Shown piece after piece: positions 15,804-24,505 of a DNA stretch of 64,000 bases. The translations under genes were made by a program, and so were the position numbers. The notes beneath the pieces were generated by a model. That model saw nothing but the letters and a program-made list of their open reading frames with translations, did no database searches and was not told where the DNA came from. How positions within the stretch are numbered: the first letter of the stretch is position 1; each line of letters starts with the position of its first letter. This DNA is from Ardenticatenaceae bacterium (GTDB lineage: Bacteria > Chloroflexota > Anaerolineae > Promineifilales > Promineifilaceae): NCBI GenBank assembly GCA_020634395.1, contig JACKBU010000001.1:284009-348008 (forward strand). The letters run 5' to 3'.

Positions 15804-17067
15804 CAGTGTAGCCGGGCAGCGCAAAGCCCACCAAGGCGCCGCCGCCCGGAATGTTTTCAGCCCAGATACGGCCGTTATGCGCCGCCACAATCCCCTGAGC
15901 AATCGCCAGTCCCAGGCCGGCGCCGCCCGCCGCCCGCGTGCGCGCCTGCTCTCCCCGGTAAAACTGCTCAAAAATGCGCGGCAAATCCGCCTCACTAAAG
16001 CCAGGACCGCTGTCCTGCACGGTTACGACCGCGCCTTCAGTCGTACGCACGGCCGTTACCCGTATCTCGCCCCCATCCGGCGTGTAACGCAGCGCATTGC
16101 TCAACAAATTCGCCAGAACCCGGTTGATCTTGGCCGCGTTTAAGCGCACGGGGTCCACGTCGTCGGCTACCTGGCCGGCCAGGCGCACCTGCCGCTGCGC
16201 GGCGATCGGTTGAAACACTTCCAACGTATCGGAGATCAGGTCGCGCAGCGAGTACGAAGCCAGTTCCATCTCCAAACCACCCGCCTCTAACTGCGCCAGC
16301 TCAAACAAATCATCAATCAGCCCATTCAGGGCGATGATGTCGGCCCGGATGGTGCGGTAATAGCGCTGCACCGTCTCCGTATCCTCCACCACGCCGTCGT
16401 GCAGCGCTTCAATCATCGCCCGGATGCTGGTAAGCGGCGTGCGCAAATCGTGGGAGGTCCAGGCGATGAGGTCGCGGCGCAGCTTTTCCAGCTCCTCGCG
16501 TTCGCGGGCAGCCTGCTGCAGCTGCGCGGCCATCTCGTTGAAAGTGGCTGCCACCTGGGCCACCTCATCGTGGCCGTGCACCACAGCGCGCGTATCCAGA
16601 TAACCCGCAGCGAGCTGCTGCGCCGAATCGGCCAGTTCCCGCAGGCCGGTATTAAGATTGGCTGCCACAAAAACGCCAAACGAAGTCGCCACAATGGCCG
16701 CAAACAGCAGCAGCACGCCGCTCAAAATCAGGTCGTGCTGGCTGGCAAACATGCGCTCAGACATGATCCAGACGTTGAATAACGTCACCACGCCCGCCCA
16801 GCCATACGTCAAAACCAGCGTCAGGCTAAAGGATGGAGAGCGGCGGGCGGCATAACGAAACAAGACGTAGCCCACGCCCAACGAAACCAGCGACGTGATC
16901 GTCAGGGTCATGACCAGTTCGGCCAGGTCGGCCAGGGGGGCCTGCATGAGCACCTGCATCAGCAGGACGGCAACCAGCAGGGCCAGGGCCGCGCCCAGCA
17001 GCAAGATGCGCCAGGAGGCTCGCGAGAACCAGGTAACGGGTTTGTTTTGTCCGATGGTGTTTAGCAT
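15796..17067 (-). CDS. Sensor histidine kinase (HAMP, HisKA, HATPase)
   Basis: A 423-residue kinase. It has four hydrophobic helices in the first 165 residues with no large outer domain, HAMP (LRELADSAQQLAAGYLDTRAVVHGHDEVAQVAATFNEMAAQL), HisKA H-box AWTSHDLRTPLTSIRAMIEAL, N-box NRVLANLLSNALRYTPDGG and G boxes DSGPGFSE and GGAGLGLAIAQGIV. It phosphorylates the regulator encoded directly upstream. I chose the ATG at 17067, 7 bp after the regulator stop, over 17103, which would overlap it. Confidence 0.92.
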   Translation of the reverse strand: MLNTIGQNKPVTWFSRASWRILLLGAALALLVAVLLMQVLMQAPLADLAELVMTLTITSLVSLGVGYVLFRYAARRSPSFSLTLVLTYGWAGVVTLFNVWIMSERMFASQHDLILSGVLLLFAAIVATSFGVFVAANLNTGLRELADSAQQLAAGYLDTRAVVHGHDEVAQVAATFNEMAAQLQQAAREREELEKLRRDLIAWTSHDLRTPLTSIRAMIEALHDGVVEDTETVQRYYRTIRADIIALNGLIDDLFELAQLEAGGLEMELASYSLRDLISDTLEVFQPIAAQRQVRLAGQVADDVDPVRLNAAKINRVLANLLSNALRYTPDGGEIRVTAVRTTEGAVVTVQDSGPGFSEADLPRIFEQFYRGEQARTRAAGGAGLGLAIAQGIVAAHNGRIWAENIPGGGALVGFALPGYTGA

Positions 17068-17074
17068 AGTTGTT

Positions 17075-17806
17075 TTATCCGGGGTCAAACTTATAACCCA
17101 CACCCCAGACTGTCAGCAGCCAGGCGGGATTGCTCGGGTCGGCTTCTATTTTTTCGCGCAGGCGGCGGATGTGGACGGTGACGGTGCTGGGATCGACGTA
17201 TTCGGAGAAGCCCCACACTTTTTCCAACAGTTGGTCGCGCTTGAAGACCTGGCGTGGATTGGAGGCCATGAACCAGAGCAGGTTAAATTCGGTGGCTGTC
17301 AGGTCAACGTTTTGGCCCCGTACGGTGACCAGCCGGGTATTGGGGTCGATGGTCAGGTCGCTGAAGTTCAACGGCCGTTGCCCGCTCCCGCCCCCACTGC
17401 CCATCACCCCCGCCGACCGGCGCAGCACGGCCTTCACCCGCGATACCAGTTCTGCCGGGGAGAAGGGCTTGGTGACGTAATCGTCGGCGCCCAGTTCCAG
17501 GCCGTAGATGCGGTCGGTTTCCTGCTGGCGGGCCGTGAGCATGATGACCGGGACGTTGGGAACGGCCGTGTCCCCGCGCAGCGCCCGCAAAATCGAAAGG
17601 CCATCCACCTCCGGCAGCATCAAATCCAACACCACCAGCGCCGGCAGCTGCTCGCGCACGGCCGTCAACGCCTGACGGCCGTCACGCGCTACCCGAACGC
17701 GAAACCCCTCCCGCTTTAAATACAGGCTCACCACTTCCACCACGGAAGCCTCATCATCCACCACCAAAATATCGCCCAAATCTGTAACGTTGTTCGTAAA
17801 GTCCAT
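17075..17806 (-). CDS. OmpR/PhoB-family response regulator
   Basis: A 243-residue regulator. In the receiver domain the acidic pair is VVDDE, the phosphoacceptor Asp is in VVLDLMLPEVDG, Thr in IMLTAR and Lys in YVTKPFSP. The winged-helix DNA-binding domain shows LTATEFNLLWFMASNPRQVFKRDQLLEKVWG and DPSTVTVHIRRLREKIE. It is the first gene of a pair with the sensor kinase. Targets are unknown; the neighbours PlsC and LysM hint at an envelope response only weakly. Confidence 0.95.
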   Translation of the reverse strand: MDFTNNVTDLGDILVVDDEASVVEVVSLYLKREGFRVRVARDGRQALTAVREQLPALVVLDLMLPEVDGLSILRALRGDTAVPNVPVIMLTARQQETDRIYGLELGADDYVTKPFSPAELVSRVKAVLRRSAGVMGSGGGSGQRPLNFSDLTIDPNTRLVTVRGQNVDLTATEFNLLWFMASNPRQVFKRDQLLEKVWGFSEYVDPSTVTVHIRRLREKIEADPSNPAWLLTVWGVGYKFDPG

Positions 17807-17845
17807 CTACAACTCCTTATAGCCCCAATACCTTACAGACGTCTT

Positions 17846-17945
17846 ACAGAGCAGTGAGAAAGCTGTAAGCTGTTAGCTGTTAGCTTACAGCTTATAGCTT
17901 ATAGCTTACAGCTCACCCCTTACAGCTCACCCCTTACAGCTCCTC
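17846..17945. repeat. AGCTGTA heptamer array
   Basis: Tandem 7-bp units AGCTGTA, AGCTGTT, AGCTTAC, AGCTTAT and AGCTCAC, repeated about twelve times. Bases 17860-17871 pair perfectly with 17882-17893. It lies between the regulator and plsC and runs a few bases into the 3' end of plsC. Confidence 0.85.
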
Positions 17946-18632
17946 ACAAACAGGCCAGGGATCTTCGCCGGCCAGCAGGGCCGCCAGCGCCGGGCTGTCG
18001 GCGTAGTAGCCGTGATAGGATGCCGGCAGCAGCGCGGCGATGTGGACCATGATGTAGTGGGTATAAGCCGGTAAATCCTTGGCGCGCACCCGTTCGTCGG
18101 CGGCGGGCAGGGTAAACGGCCGTCCAATGTGCACCTCCAGCGTTGTCGGCCGCAGATGTTTGAAATTGTGGAACAGCTTATCGCAGTGGACCAGCCCCAC
18201 CGGCACAATGGGCACGTTGGCCCGATGGGCCAGAAAGGCCGCGCCGTCCTTGGCGGCCATCAACTCGCCGGAGTAGCTGCGTGTGCCCTCCGGGGCCAGG
18301 CCAAACACCGTGCCGTCGGCAATGGCGGCCATCGCCTCGCGCAGCGACTGCCGGTCGGCCTCGCCGCGGCTGATGTAGATGGCCCCCAACCAGGCCATAA
18401 TCGGCCCAAAAACGGGGTGATAGCGCCACTTTTCCACGGCAAAGAAGCGCCACTGCTGCAGCGGAAAGGTGATGAGCAGCACCGGCGTATCGACGACGCT
18501 GGTGTGATTGAGCACGACGATGTACGGCCGTTCGGCCGGGATATGTTCGCGCCCGATTACTTTGATGCGTGCCAGCAAAATAGTCCGCACCACGTGCATG
18601 GCCAGGCGAATAAGGCGATAACGAAAAAGCAT
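17934..18632 (-). CDS. plsC: 1-acyl-sn-glycerol-3-phosphate acyltransferase (PlsC family)
   Basis: A 232-residue acyltransferase: VLNHTSVVDTPVL is the catalytic NHxxxxD box, YISRGEADRQSL the second block, FGLAPEGTRSYSG the EGTRS block and IVPVGLVH the fourth. It acylates lysophosphatidate at the membrane in phospholipid synthesis. AGGAG lies four bases before the ATG. Heptamer repeats lie on both sides, and the last codons (CEEL) are read from repeat DNA. Confidence 0.92.
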   Translation of the reverse strand: MLFRYRLIRLAMHVVRTILLARIKVIGREHIPAERPYIVVLNHTSVVDTPVLLITFPLQQWRFFAVEKWRYHPVFGPIMAWLGAIYISRGEADRQSLREAMAAIADGTVFGLAPEGTRSYSGELMAAKDGAAFLAHRANVPIVPVGLVHCDKLFHNFKHLRPTTLEVHIGRPFTLPAADERVRAKDLPAYTHYIMVHIAALLPASYHGYYADSPALAALLAGEDPWPVCEEL

Positions 18633-18637
18633 AAATC

Positions 18638-18692
18638 TCCTAGAAGCTGTAAGCTGTGAGCTATAAGCTAAGAGCCAACCGCTTACAGCTCT
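18638..18692. repeat. AGCTGTA heptamer repeat, second copy
   Basis: AGCTGTA/AGCTGTG/AGCTATA units followed by the inverse CTTACAGCTC, between plsC and the LysM gene and matching the array at 17846-17945. Confidence 0.75.
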
Positions 18693-19665
18693 ACTTCTGT
18701 CCGAAAGCGATGACTTGTACGGTGACGGCCGTTCCGCCCGGCGGCGCCGCTGCCACTGTAAACGGCCGTGTCTCCCCCGGCGGCAGCGGCTCCGGCAGCG
18801 TCAGCTTTTGGAAGCCGGCCAGATTGCCCTGCGCGTCGTAAAGGCTGGCGACCAGGATGACGGCGGCCGCCGCGTCGCCTACGTTTTGCACCTGCCCGCT
18901 GATCAGCGCCCGGTCGCCCTCGGTGGTTACGGCCGTTTCGCTCACGGCCAGATCCAGGTAGCGCGAGCCTAAATCGACGACCGTGTCGCCCCCGGCCACC
19001 GTCACCGACGGCGCGCCTATCTCGGCCGGGGCATCGGCCAGCAGCACGCCAAACGGCGCGCGCCCGCCCGGCGGGATAACGGCCGCGCCGGCCCAGGCGG
19101 CGGCCGTGGCCGGGGGACCGCCGGCCGCGTCGGGTAGTTCCAGCGCCACGGTCACGTTGTCCACCGGGGCGCTGCCCTCATTCACCACTTCGCCCAGCAG
19201 CCACACCGCGCCTACCGGCGTGCGGTAGGTCTGCACCTGGCTGACGCGCACCTGGATGGGCACGGCCGTGCCGATCAGCCCAGAATAGTCTACCTGGGCC
19301 GGCGGCGGCAAAATCAACGCCTGCCCAATTTGCAGCAGCTGTGGCTGCACGCCGGGATTGAGCGCCTCGATTTCCTCCACGGTGGTATCACGCGCGATGG
19401 CGATGCCCAGCAGGGTGTCGCCCTCGGCCACCTGGTAGACGATGGGCGTGGGCGAGGGCGTGGCGGTGGGCGACGGCCGCGGCGTGGGTGTCGTTTGCTG
19501 CACCACGGCCGTTGGCGGCGCCTGGGTGACCAGGGCCACGCCGATGGGGGGAATGGCTGTAGCTGTGGGGGAGGAAACGGCCGTCTCCTCCGCCGGCGGT
19601 CCCGCCTGGCACTGCGCCAGGAAAACCAGGACAGCAATGAGACAGCCCATCATTTTTCTGTTCAT
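18691..19665 (-). CDS. LysM-domain lipoprotein
   Basis: A 324-residue lipoprotein: MNRKMMGCLIAVLVFLAQC ends in a lipobox, then a Pro/Thr linker, and a LysM domain YQVAEGDTLLGIAIARDTTVEEIEALNPGVQPQLLQIGQALILPPP that binds peptidoglycan. Two beta-sandwich repeats follow (GEVVNEGSAPVDNVTVALEL and SGQVQNVGDAAAAVILVASLYDAQGNL), like the FxLYD type. It probably sits on the cell surface. I chose ATG 19665 over 19731 because it begins the signal peptide. Confidence 0.88.
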   Translation of the reverse strand: MNRKMMGCLIAVLVFLAQCQAGPPAEETAVSSPTATAIPPIGVALVTQAPPTAVVQQTTPTPRPSPTATPSPTPIVYQVAEGDTLLGIAIARDTTVEEIEALNPGVQPQLLQIGQALILPPPAQVDYSGLIGTAVPIQVRVSQVQTYRTPVGAVWLLGEVVNEGSAPVDNVTVALELPDAAGGPPATAAAWAGAAVIPPGGRAPFGVLLADAPAEIGAPSVTVAGGDTVVDLGSRYLDLAVSETAVTTEGDRALISGQVQNVGDAAAAVILVASLYDAQGNLAGFQKLTLPEPLPPGETRPFTVAAAPPGGTAVTVQVIAFGQK

Positions 19666-19752
19666 AGACGCCGGGTGAGTATAACGAATTTTAGACAGAG
19701 CGCGAAAACCTCGGAATCGCCCCACCTTCATATCTGGCCCGGGTTCTGCAAA

Positions 19753-20148
19753 AGATCAGGCTGATCTCTGAGGAAGATCAACCTGGGTTTTGCGAGAGAT
19801 CAGGTTGATCTGTGAGGAAGATCAACCGGGGTTGTGTGAGAGATCAGGTTGATCTGTGAGGGAGATCAACCGGGGTTGTGTGAGAGATCAGGTTGATCTG
19901 TGAGGAAGATCAAGCTGGGTTTTGCGAAAGATCAAGCTGGGTTTTACGAAAGATCAAGCTGGGTTTTGCGAAAGATCAAGCTGGGTTTTACGAAAGATCA
20001 AGCTGGGTTTTGCGAAAGATCAAGCTGGGTTTTGCGAAAGATCAAGCTGGGTTTTACGAAAGATCAAGCTGGGTTTTGCGAAAGATCAAGCTGGGTTTTA
20101 CGAAAGATCAAGCTGGGTTTTGCAAAAGATCAAGCTGGGTTTTGTGAT
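19753..20148. repeat. Array of eighteen 22-bp tandem repeats
   Basis: Units begin AGATCA every 22 bp from 19753. The first seven form 44-bp pairs (AGATCAGGTTGATCTGTGAG then AGATCAACCGGGGTTGTGTG). The last eleven, from 19907, are almost identical copies of AGATCAAGCTGGGTTTTGCG plus AA, with TGCGAA and TACGAA endings alternating in places. The first type holds the palindrome AGATCAGGTTGATCT. There are no spacers. All three forward frames stay open through the near-identical units, spelling a 22-residue period (KIKLGFAKDQAGFYERSSW...). It fills most of the 535-bp gap between the LysM and histidine kinase genes; I see no gene or clear promoter in the rest. Confidence 0.95.
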
Positions 20149-20200
20149 TGCCCTGGCTGCCTTGTCTGGCAGCGCCGGACGTAATACACTCTGGCACATC

Positions 20201-22576
20201 ATGAAGCTGCGTCTACCCTCGCGCTTTTACGAGCGCCCTCGCTTTCATAAGCGCTTTCTCCGGCTGCTGCGCCTGGGCGAGTGGATCGTGCTGTTCCTGG
20301 CCCTGCTGGGCGCAATCTGGGCCGCGACGCAAAGCCAGGAGGCCCCGCAGCTCATCCTCCTCAGCCTGCTGATGGTCATCACGCTCAACTTCAGCCTGCC
20401 GCCGGAGCGCGGCGCGGCGGGGCTGGCCCCGGTGGTGGTGATGAGCAGTCTGTTGATGATGGGGTTGGAAACGGCCGTTATCCTCCTCCTCATCAGCATT
20501 GTCCTGGCCGAGATCGCCCGCCCCCTGTGGAACCCGCTGTGGGAATACGTGGACGTGGCCCGGCCGTCCTGGCCGCAGCGCTGGGGCATGGGCCTGGTGC
20601 ACCTGCTCAGCCTCATCGCCGCCGGACTGGCCTTCCAACAAATGGGCGGCGCAGCCCCGCTGACCGTCGAGTTTGTGGAGACCCTGAACCTGAATCTGCT
20701 GACGCTGCTGGCTCTGGTGTATGGCTCGGTCTATTTTGTGTTGATGGGGCTGTTCTGGCTGTTGTGGCAACGGCCGTTCCGCCGCTTCCTGCGCGACAAC
20801 GCTCTGCCGGTTATCACCTTTGGCTTTCTGGCCCAGCCGTTTGCCTGGCTGGGCAGCATCACCTTCGTGCGCGACGGCCTGCCCACCTTTGTGATCTTCG
20901 CCCTGGGCGTTTGCGTTTTTAGCGTGGTTGTCTGGCTTTCCTGGCAGCGGCGCTACATCATGGAGCGGCGGCTGGTTCAGTTTGCCGCCCTCAACCAGAC
21001 CGGCGCGTCGCTGCGCGAGACGCTGGATCTGCCCACCGTGCTGGACCGCACTCACGCCCTCGTCGCCGAACTGGTGCCGGTGGATCGGTTTACCATTGCC
21101 CTGCGCGATGAGACCGGCGGCTGGCAGCGGCCGTTCACCACCGAGCCATCCCCCGCACCGGCCAGCTACGAACCAGATGATTTCACGCGGTGGGTAGCGG
21201 AAAACGGCCGTGTCCTCGACCTCGACCAGCGCAACATGCACTTCGCCACCCGTCACCAGCTTGTGCCGCCGCAGCCCGCGCCTGCCGCCTGGCTGGGCAT
21301 CCCCCTCACCTCCGCCAGCCAGACGAACGGCGTGATGATCTTGCAGCGCCAGCCGCCCAACCCGCCCTTCAACCAGTGGCACCGCGAACTGCTGCTCACC
21401 ATCGCCGGGCAGGCCAGCGCCGCCATCCAAAACGCCCGCCTCTACAGCGAAACCCTGCGCCTCTACAACCTCACCGACGAAGCCCTGGCCCAGCGCGTCA
21501 AGCAGCTGCAAGCCCTGCTCGATTCCATCCAGGAAGGCGTGTTGATGCTCGACAAATTCGGCGCGGTCGGCCTGCTCAATCCCATCGCCGCAGCCTTGCT
21601 GGGGCAGCCGGCCACGGCGCTCTACCGCCAACCATTGGCTGTACCCCACGCCGCCGCCCCGCTTGGCTTCACCGTCGCCGAGCTAAACAGCCTGCTGCAG
21701 CAAATCGAGTCCGGCGACCTGCCGCCGGCCCGCCAGACCACCTTCAACGCCGCCGATCAGCGCGTCTTTGTTCGCCTGGAGGCGCCGGTGCTGGCCGCCG
21801 ACGGCCAGGCGCTGGGCTGGCTGATGCTCTTCCGCGACGTGACCGAGGAGCAAAAGCTGGCCGAACGGCGCACCGACCTGACGCGCATGATCGTCCACGA
21901 CCTGCGCAATCCGCTCACGACGCTGGTGAGCACCATCAGCCTGTTGGAAACCCAGCCGGAAAACGAGCGCGGCAGCCTGCTGGACACCGCCCGCCACGGC
22001 TGCCTGGATATGCTGGACATGGTGGATTCGCTGATGGACATCAACCGCATGGAGGCGGGCCAGTCGGTGGTGGAGGTGGAGGCGATGCGCCTGCCGCCGC
22101 TGGTGGACCGGGTGGTGCAGCGGGTGGCGCCGCTGGCGCAGCAGCGGGGCATATCATTGTCGTTTGACCCGCCCCCGCCCGATTTGCCGGCCATCTGGGC
22201 CGATGAGGAACTGGTACGGCGGGTGCTCATCAACCTGCTGGACAATGCCTTGAAGTTTACGCCGGCGGGCGGGCAGGTAAACGGCCGTTTGCAAACCGAA
22301 ATCGACCCGGCCAACGCCGCCGAGCCGGGCGTGCGCTGCCTGATCAGCGACACCGGCCCCGGTATTCCGCCGGGCTTTCACGAGCGCGTCTTCGACCGCT
22401 TCACGCGGACGAACCAGGACGGCGCGCCGGTACGCGGGACCGGCCTGGGCCTGACGTTTTGTAAACTGGCGATTGAAGCGCAAAACGGCCGTATCTGGGC
22501 CGAAGATGCGCCCGGCGGCGGCAGTCAGTTTATCTTCACCCTGCCCGGCATCCCGCACTTTGCCCTGAAGAGTTAG
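20201..22576 (+). CDS. Membrane histidine kinase with GAF and PAS domains
   Basis: A 791-residue kinase. About seven hydrophobic helices occupy residues 25-235, then a GAF domain (LRETLDLPTVLDRTHALVAELVPVDRFTIAL), a PAS domain (LQALLDSIQEGVLMLDKFGAVGLLNP), HisKA with H-box MIVHDLRNPLTTLVSTISLLE, N-box RVLINLLDNALKFTPAGG and G boxes DTGPGIPPGF and GTGLGLTFCKLAIEA. No partner regulator is adjacent. The frame is open through the upstream 22-bp array, but the ATG at 20201 starts a normal N-terminus (MKLRLPSRFYERPRF). No good ribosome-binding site is seen, so an upstream start cannot be excluded. Confidence 0.88.
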   Translation: MKLRLPSRFYERPRFHKRFLRLLRLGEWIVLFLALLGAIWAATQSQEAPQLILLSLLMVITLNFSLPPERGAAGLAPVVVMSSLLMMGLETAVILLLISIVLAEIARPLWNPLWEYVDVARPSWPQRWGMGLVHLLSLIAAGLAFQQMGGAAPLTVEFVETLNLNLLTLLALVYGSVYFVLMGLFWLLWQRPFRRFLRDNALPVITFGFLAQPFAWLGSITFVRDGLPTFVIFALGVCVFSVVVWLSWQRRYIMERRLVQFAALNQTGASLRETLDLPTVLDRTHALVAELVPVDRFTIALRDETGGWQRPFTTEPSPAPASYEPDDFTRWVAENGRVLDLDQRNMHFATRHQLVPPQPAPAAWLGIPLTSASQTNGVMILQRQPPNPPFNQWHRELLLTIAGQASAAIQNARLYSETLRLYNLTDEALAQRVKQLQALLDSIQEGVLMLDKFGAVGLLNPIAAALLGQPATALYRQPLAVPHAAAPLGFTVAELNSLLQQIESGDLPPARQTTFNAADQRVFVRLEAPVLAADGQALGWLMLFRDVTEEQKLAERRTDLTRMIVHDLRNPLTTLVSTISLLETQPENERGSLLDTARHGCLDMLDMVDSLMDINRMEAGQSVVEVEAMRLPPLVDRVVQRVAPLAQQRGISLSFDPPPPDLPAIWADEELVRRVLINLLDNALKFTPAGGQVNGRLQTEIDPANAAEPGVRCLISDTGPGIPPGFHERVFDRFTRTNQDGAPVRGTGLGLTFCKLAIEAQNGRIWAEDAPGGGSQFIFTLPGIPHFALKS

Positions 22577-22655
22577 GGAGATTAGAGATTGGAGACGGGA
22601 GACTTGTTCAATCTCAAATCTCCAGTCTCCAATCTCAAATCTCAAATCTTAAATT
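22573..22655. repeat. Heptamer-repeat hairpin before the M28 peptidase gene
   Basis: GAGATTGGAGAC (22585-22596) pairs perfectly with GTCTCCAATCTC (22625-22636), with further ATCTCAA units to the right. It starts at the kinase stop codon. Confidence 0.8.
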
Positions 22656-22673
22656 CCACCACGAGGAGAAACC

Positions 22674-24098
22674 ATGACATCCCCCAACCCATTTTTACAG
22701 CTAGACCGGCAGATGGTCGGCGACGTGTACACCAGCAGCGAAGTGATGGACAACCTGACCATCCTCTGCGACGAGTTCGGCTCTCGTTTTGGCGGCACAC
22801 CCGGCGAAAAACAGGCCGCCGACTTCATGCTGGCCAAGCTCACCGAATATGGCCTGCAAAACGTCCATCTAGAACCAGTCGACTATATCGGCTGGCGGCG
22901 CGGCGAGGTGAAGCTGCAGGTCATCAGCCCCATTCATAAAGAGATACCGTGCATCACACTGCCCCACTCGCCGGCCTGCCAGCTAGAAGGCACGCTGATC
23001 GATATGGGCGATGGCGCGCCGGAGGACTTTGAAGCCCGCGCCGCCGACATCAAAGGCAAAATCGTCCTGACCACCAGCGAAGTAAAACCGAAAGGCAGCA
23101 GCCGTTGGGTACATCGCATGGAAAAACACGGCCGTGCCCTCGTTGCCGGCGCAACCGGCTTCATTTTCATCAACCACTACCCAGGCTACGGCCCGGCCAC
23201 CGGCGGCATCGGCCACAACGGCGCGTCGCTCATTCCGGGCATTTCCGTGGCCCTGGAAGATGGCGCCTATTTGCAGCGCCTTATCAAGCAGCATGGCGAG
23301 GTCAAAATCCGTCTCACCAGCACAGACGAAATCGCGCCGATGGTTTCCTGGAATGTCATCGGCGAGCTGCCGGGGCAGCAGCACCCAGAGCAGTTCATCA
23401 TGCTGGGCTGCCACTACGACGGCCACGACATCTCCCAGGGCGCGACTGATCCGGCCTCCGGTACGGTGGCTCTGATGGAAGCGGCGCGTGTGCTGGCCAC
23501 CTATGCCGCCGACAAACTGCCCATCACGGTGCGGTTTGCCCTGTGGGGTATCGAGGAGATTGGCTTGATTGGCTCCACGCAGTACGTAGCGCAGCACGCC
23601 GACGAGCTGGCAAACTTGCGCTTTTACCTGAACATGGACATGGCCGGCAGCCTGCCCAACAAGGGCATTGTGCTGAACAAGTGGCCGGAACTGGAGCCAA
23701 TTTTGGCCGGCTGGAGCGCCGAAATGGCCCTGCCCTTTGGCGTAGAGCAGTCGATCAACGCCCATTCAGACCACTATCCGTTCTTGATGGCCGGTGTACC
23801 CACCGGCGGGATTGGCACTGTAGGCGGACCGGCGCGCAGCGGCCGTGGCTACGCCCACACCCGCTATGACACACTGGATAAGACCGATATGACCAGTCTG
23901 CGAGAAGCGGCCGTGCTGGCGGCGCGCCTGGCCTGGCGCATGGCCAATGCCGCCGCTTCAGGTGATTGGCCTGCCCGGCAGCGCGGCCGTGATGTCGTAG
24001 CCGAATTGTTGGACAACCCCGATAACAAAGAAGAGGAAGCCTTTTTCGCCCGACTGGACGCCTTTTACAAGCAGGCGCGTGCCGAGGGTTCTCAGTAG
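22674..24098 (+). CDS. M28-family zinc aminopeptidase
   Basis: A 474-residue cytosolic peptidase without signal peptide. Metal ligands lie in LGCHYDGHDISQGATDPASG (His, Asp) and LWGIEEIGLIGS (catalytic Glu-Glu), followed by YLNMDMAGS and the final His in HSDHYPF/GYAHTRYDTLDK. A PA-like insert lies near residues 100-200 (KGKIVLTTSEVKPKGSSRWVHRMEKHG, GATGFIFINHYPG). It should remove N-terminal amino acids from peptides. GAGGAG lies 5 bp before the ATG. Confidence 0.9.
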   Translation: MTSPNPFLQLDRQMVGDVYTSSEVMDNLTILCDEFGSRFGGTPGEKQAADFMLAKLTEYGLQNVHLEPVDYIGWRRGEVKLQVISPIHKEIPCITLPHSPACQLEGTLIDMGDGAPEDFEARAADIKGKIVLTTSEVKPKGSSRWVHRMEKHGRALVAGATGFIFINHYPGYGPATGGIGHNGASLIPGISVALEDGAYLQRLIKQHGEVKIRLTSTDEIAPMVSWNVIGELPGQQHPEQFIMLGCHYDGHDISQGATDPASGTVALMEAARVLATYAADKLPITVRFALWGIEEIGLIGSTQYVAQHADELANLRFYLNMDMAGSLPNKGIVLNKWPELEPILAGWSAEMALPFGVEQSINAHSDHYPFLMAGVPTGGIGTVGGPARSGRGYAHTRYDTLDKTDMTSLREAAVLAARLAWRMANAAASGDWPARQRGRDVVAELLDNPDNKEEEAFFARLDAFYKQARAEGSQ

Positions 24099-24175
24099 CC
24101 GCGAAGTCTTTTTTGCGCTCTGTGCAGCCCGTCTGGCCCGATTGTAAAATCGCGGCTACGGGAATTGGAAAGCAA

Positions 24176-24205
24176 AGAGCCTGGCGAGGGGCCAGGCTCT
24201 TTTTT
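24176..24205 (+). terminator. Terminator of the M28 peptidase gene
   Basis: AGAGCCTGGC pairs with GCCAGGCTCT around a GAGGG loop, followed by six T. Confidence 0.9.
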
Positions 24206-24224
24206 AGGTTCGTTGGTTGGTGGG

Positions 24225-24419
24225 TCAGGCGCGGGGGATGACAAGCCAGAGCAAAATGTAGGGCAGAAAGCCGGGCAAACCGCCGGGCAGAAGCAAAATC
24301 AAGAAGAGTAAACGGAACCAGAAAGGGCTGATTCCATAAAACTCACCGAGGCCTCCGCACACGCCTGCCACGATGCCATTTTGCCGTCTCAGCTTGTGGG
24401 TCGATTTCATTGAACTCAT
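24225..24419 (-). CDS. PspC-domain protein
   Basis: A 64-residue single-domain PspC: LRRQNGIVAGVCGGLGEFYGISPFWFRLLFLILLL followed by GLPGFLPYILLWLVIPRA, with one or two membrane helices. Related to the phage-shock inner-membrane regulator PspC, which senses envelope stress; the lone small form has no known partner here. GGAGG lies six bases upstream of the ATG. Confidence 0.92.
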   Translation of the reverse strand: MSSMKSTHKLRRQNGIVAGVCGGLGEFYGISPFWFRLLFLILLLPGGLPGFLPYILLWLVIPRA

Positions 24420-24505
24420 TATTACCTCCAGTTGCAGCTCTAAAGCTGCTTCATTGTCATTCAGTAAGTATTACGCAAGGAGGTGACAATGGTTGCGGCG
24501 GCAAA

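Noticed and set aside
19753..20148. CRISPR array
   Set aside because: Units of 22 bp abut one another with no unique spacers, and there are no cas genes.
19893..20184. Short proteins of 22-residue repeats
   Set aside because: They arise because the 22-bp unit has no stop in any forward frame; no start signal supports them.
20213..21649. 478-codon open frame antisense to the GAF/PAS histidine kinase
   Set aside because: Shadow of a GC-rich gene; low-complexity Gln/Gly/His/Arg translation.
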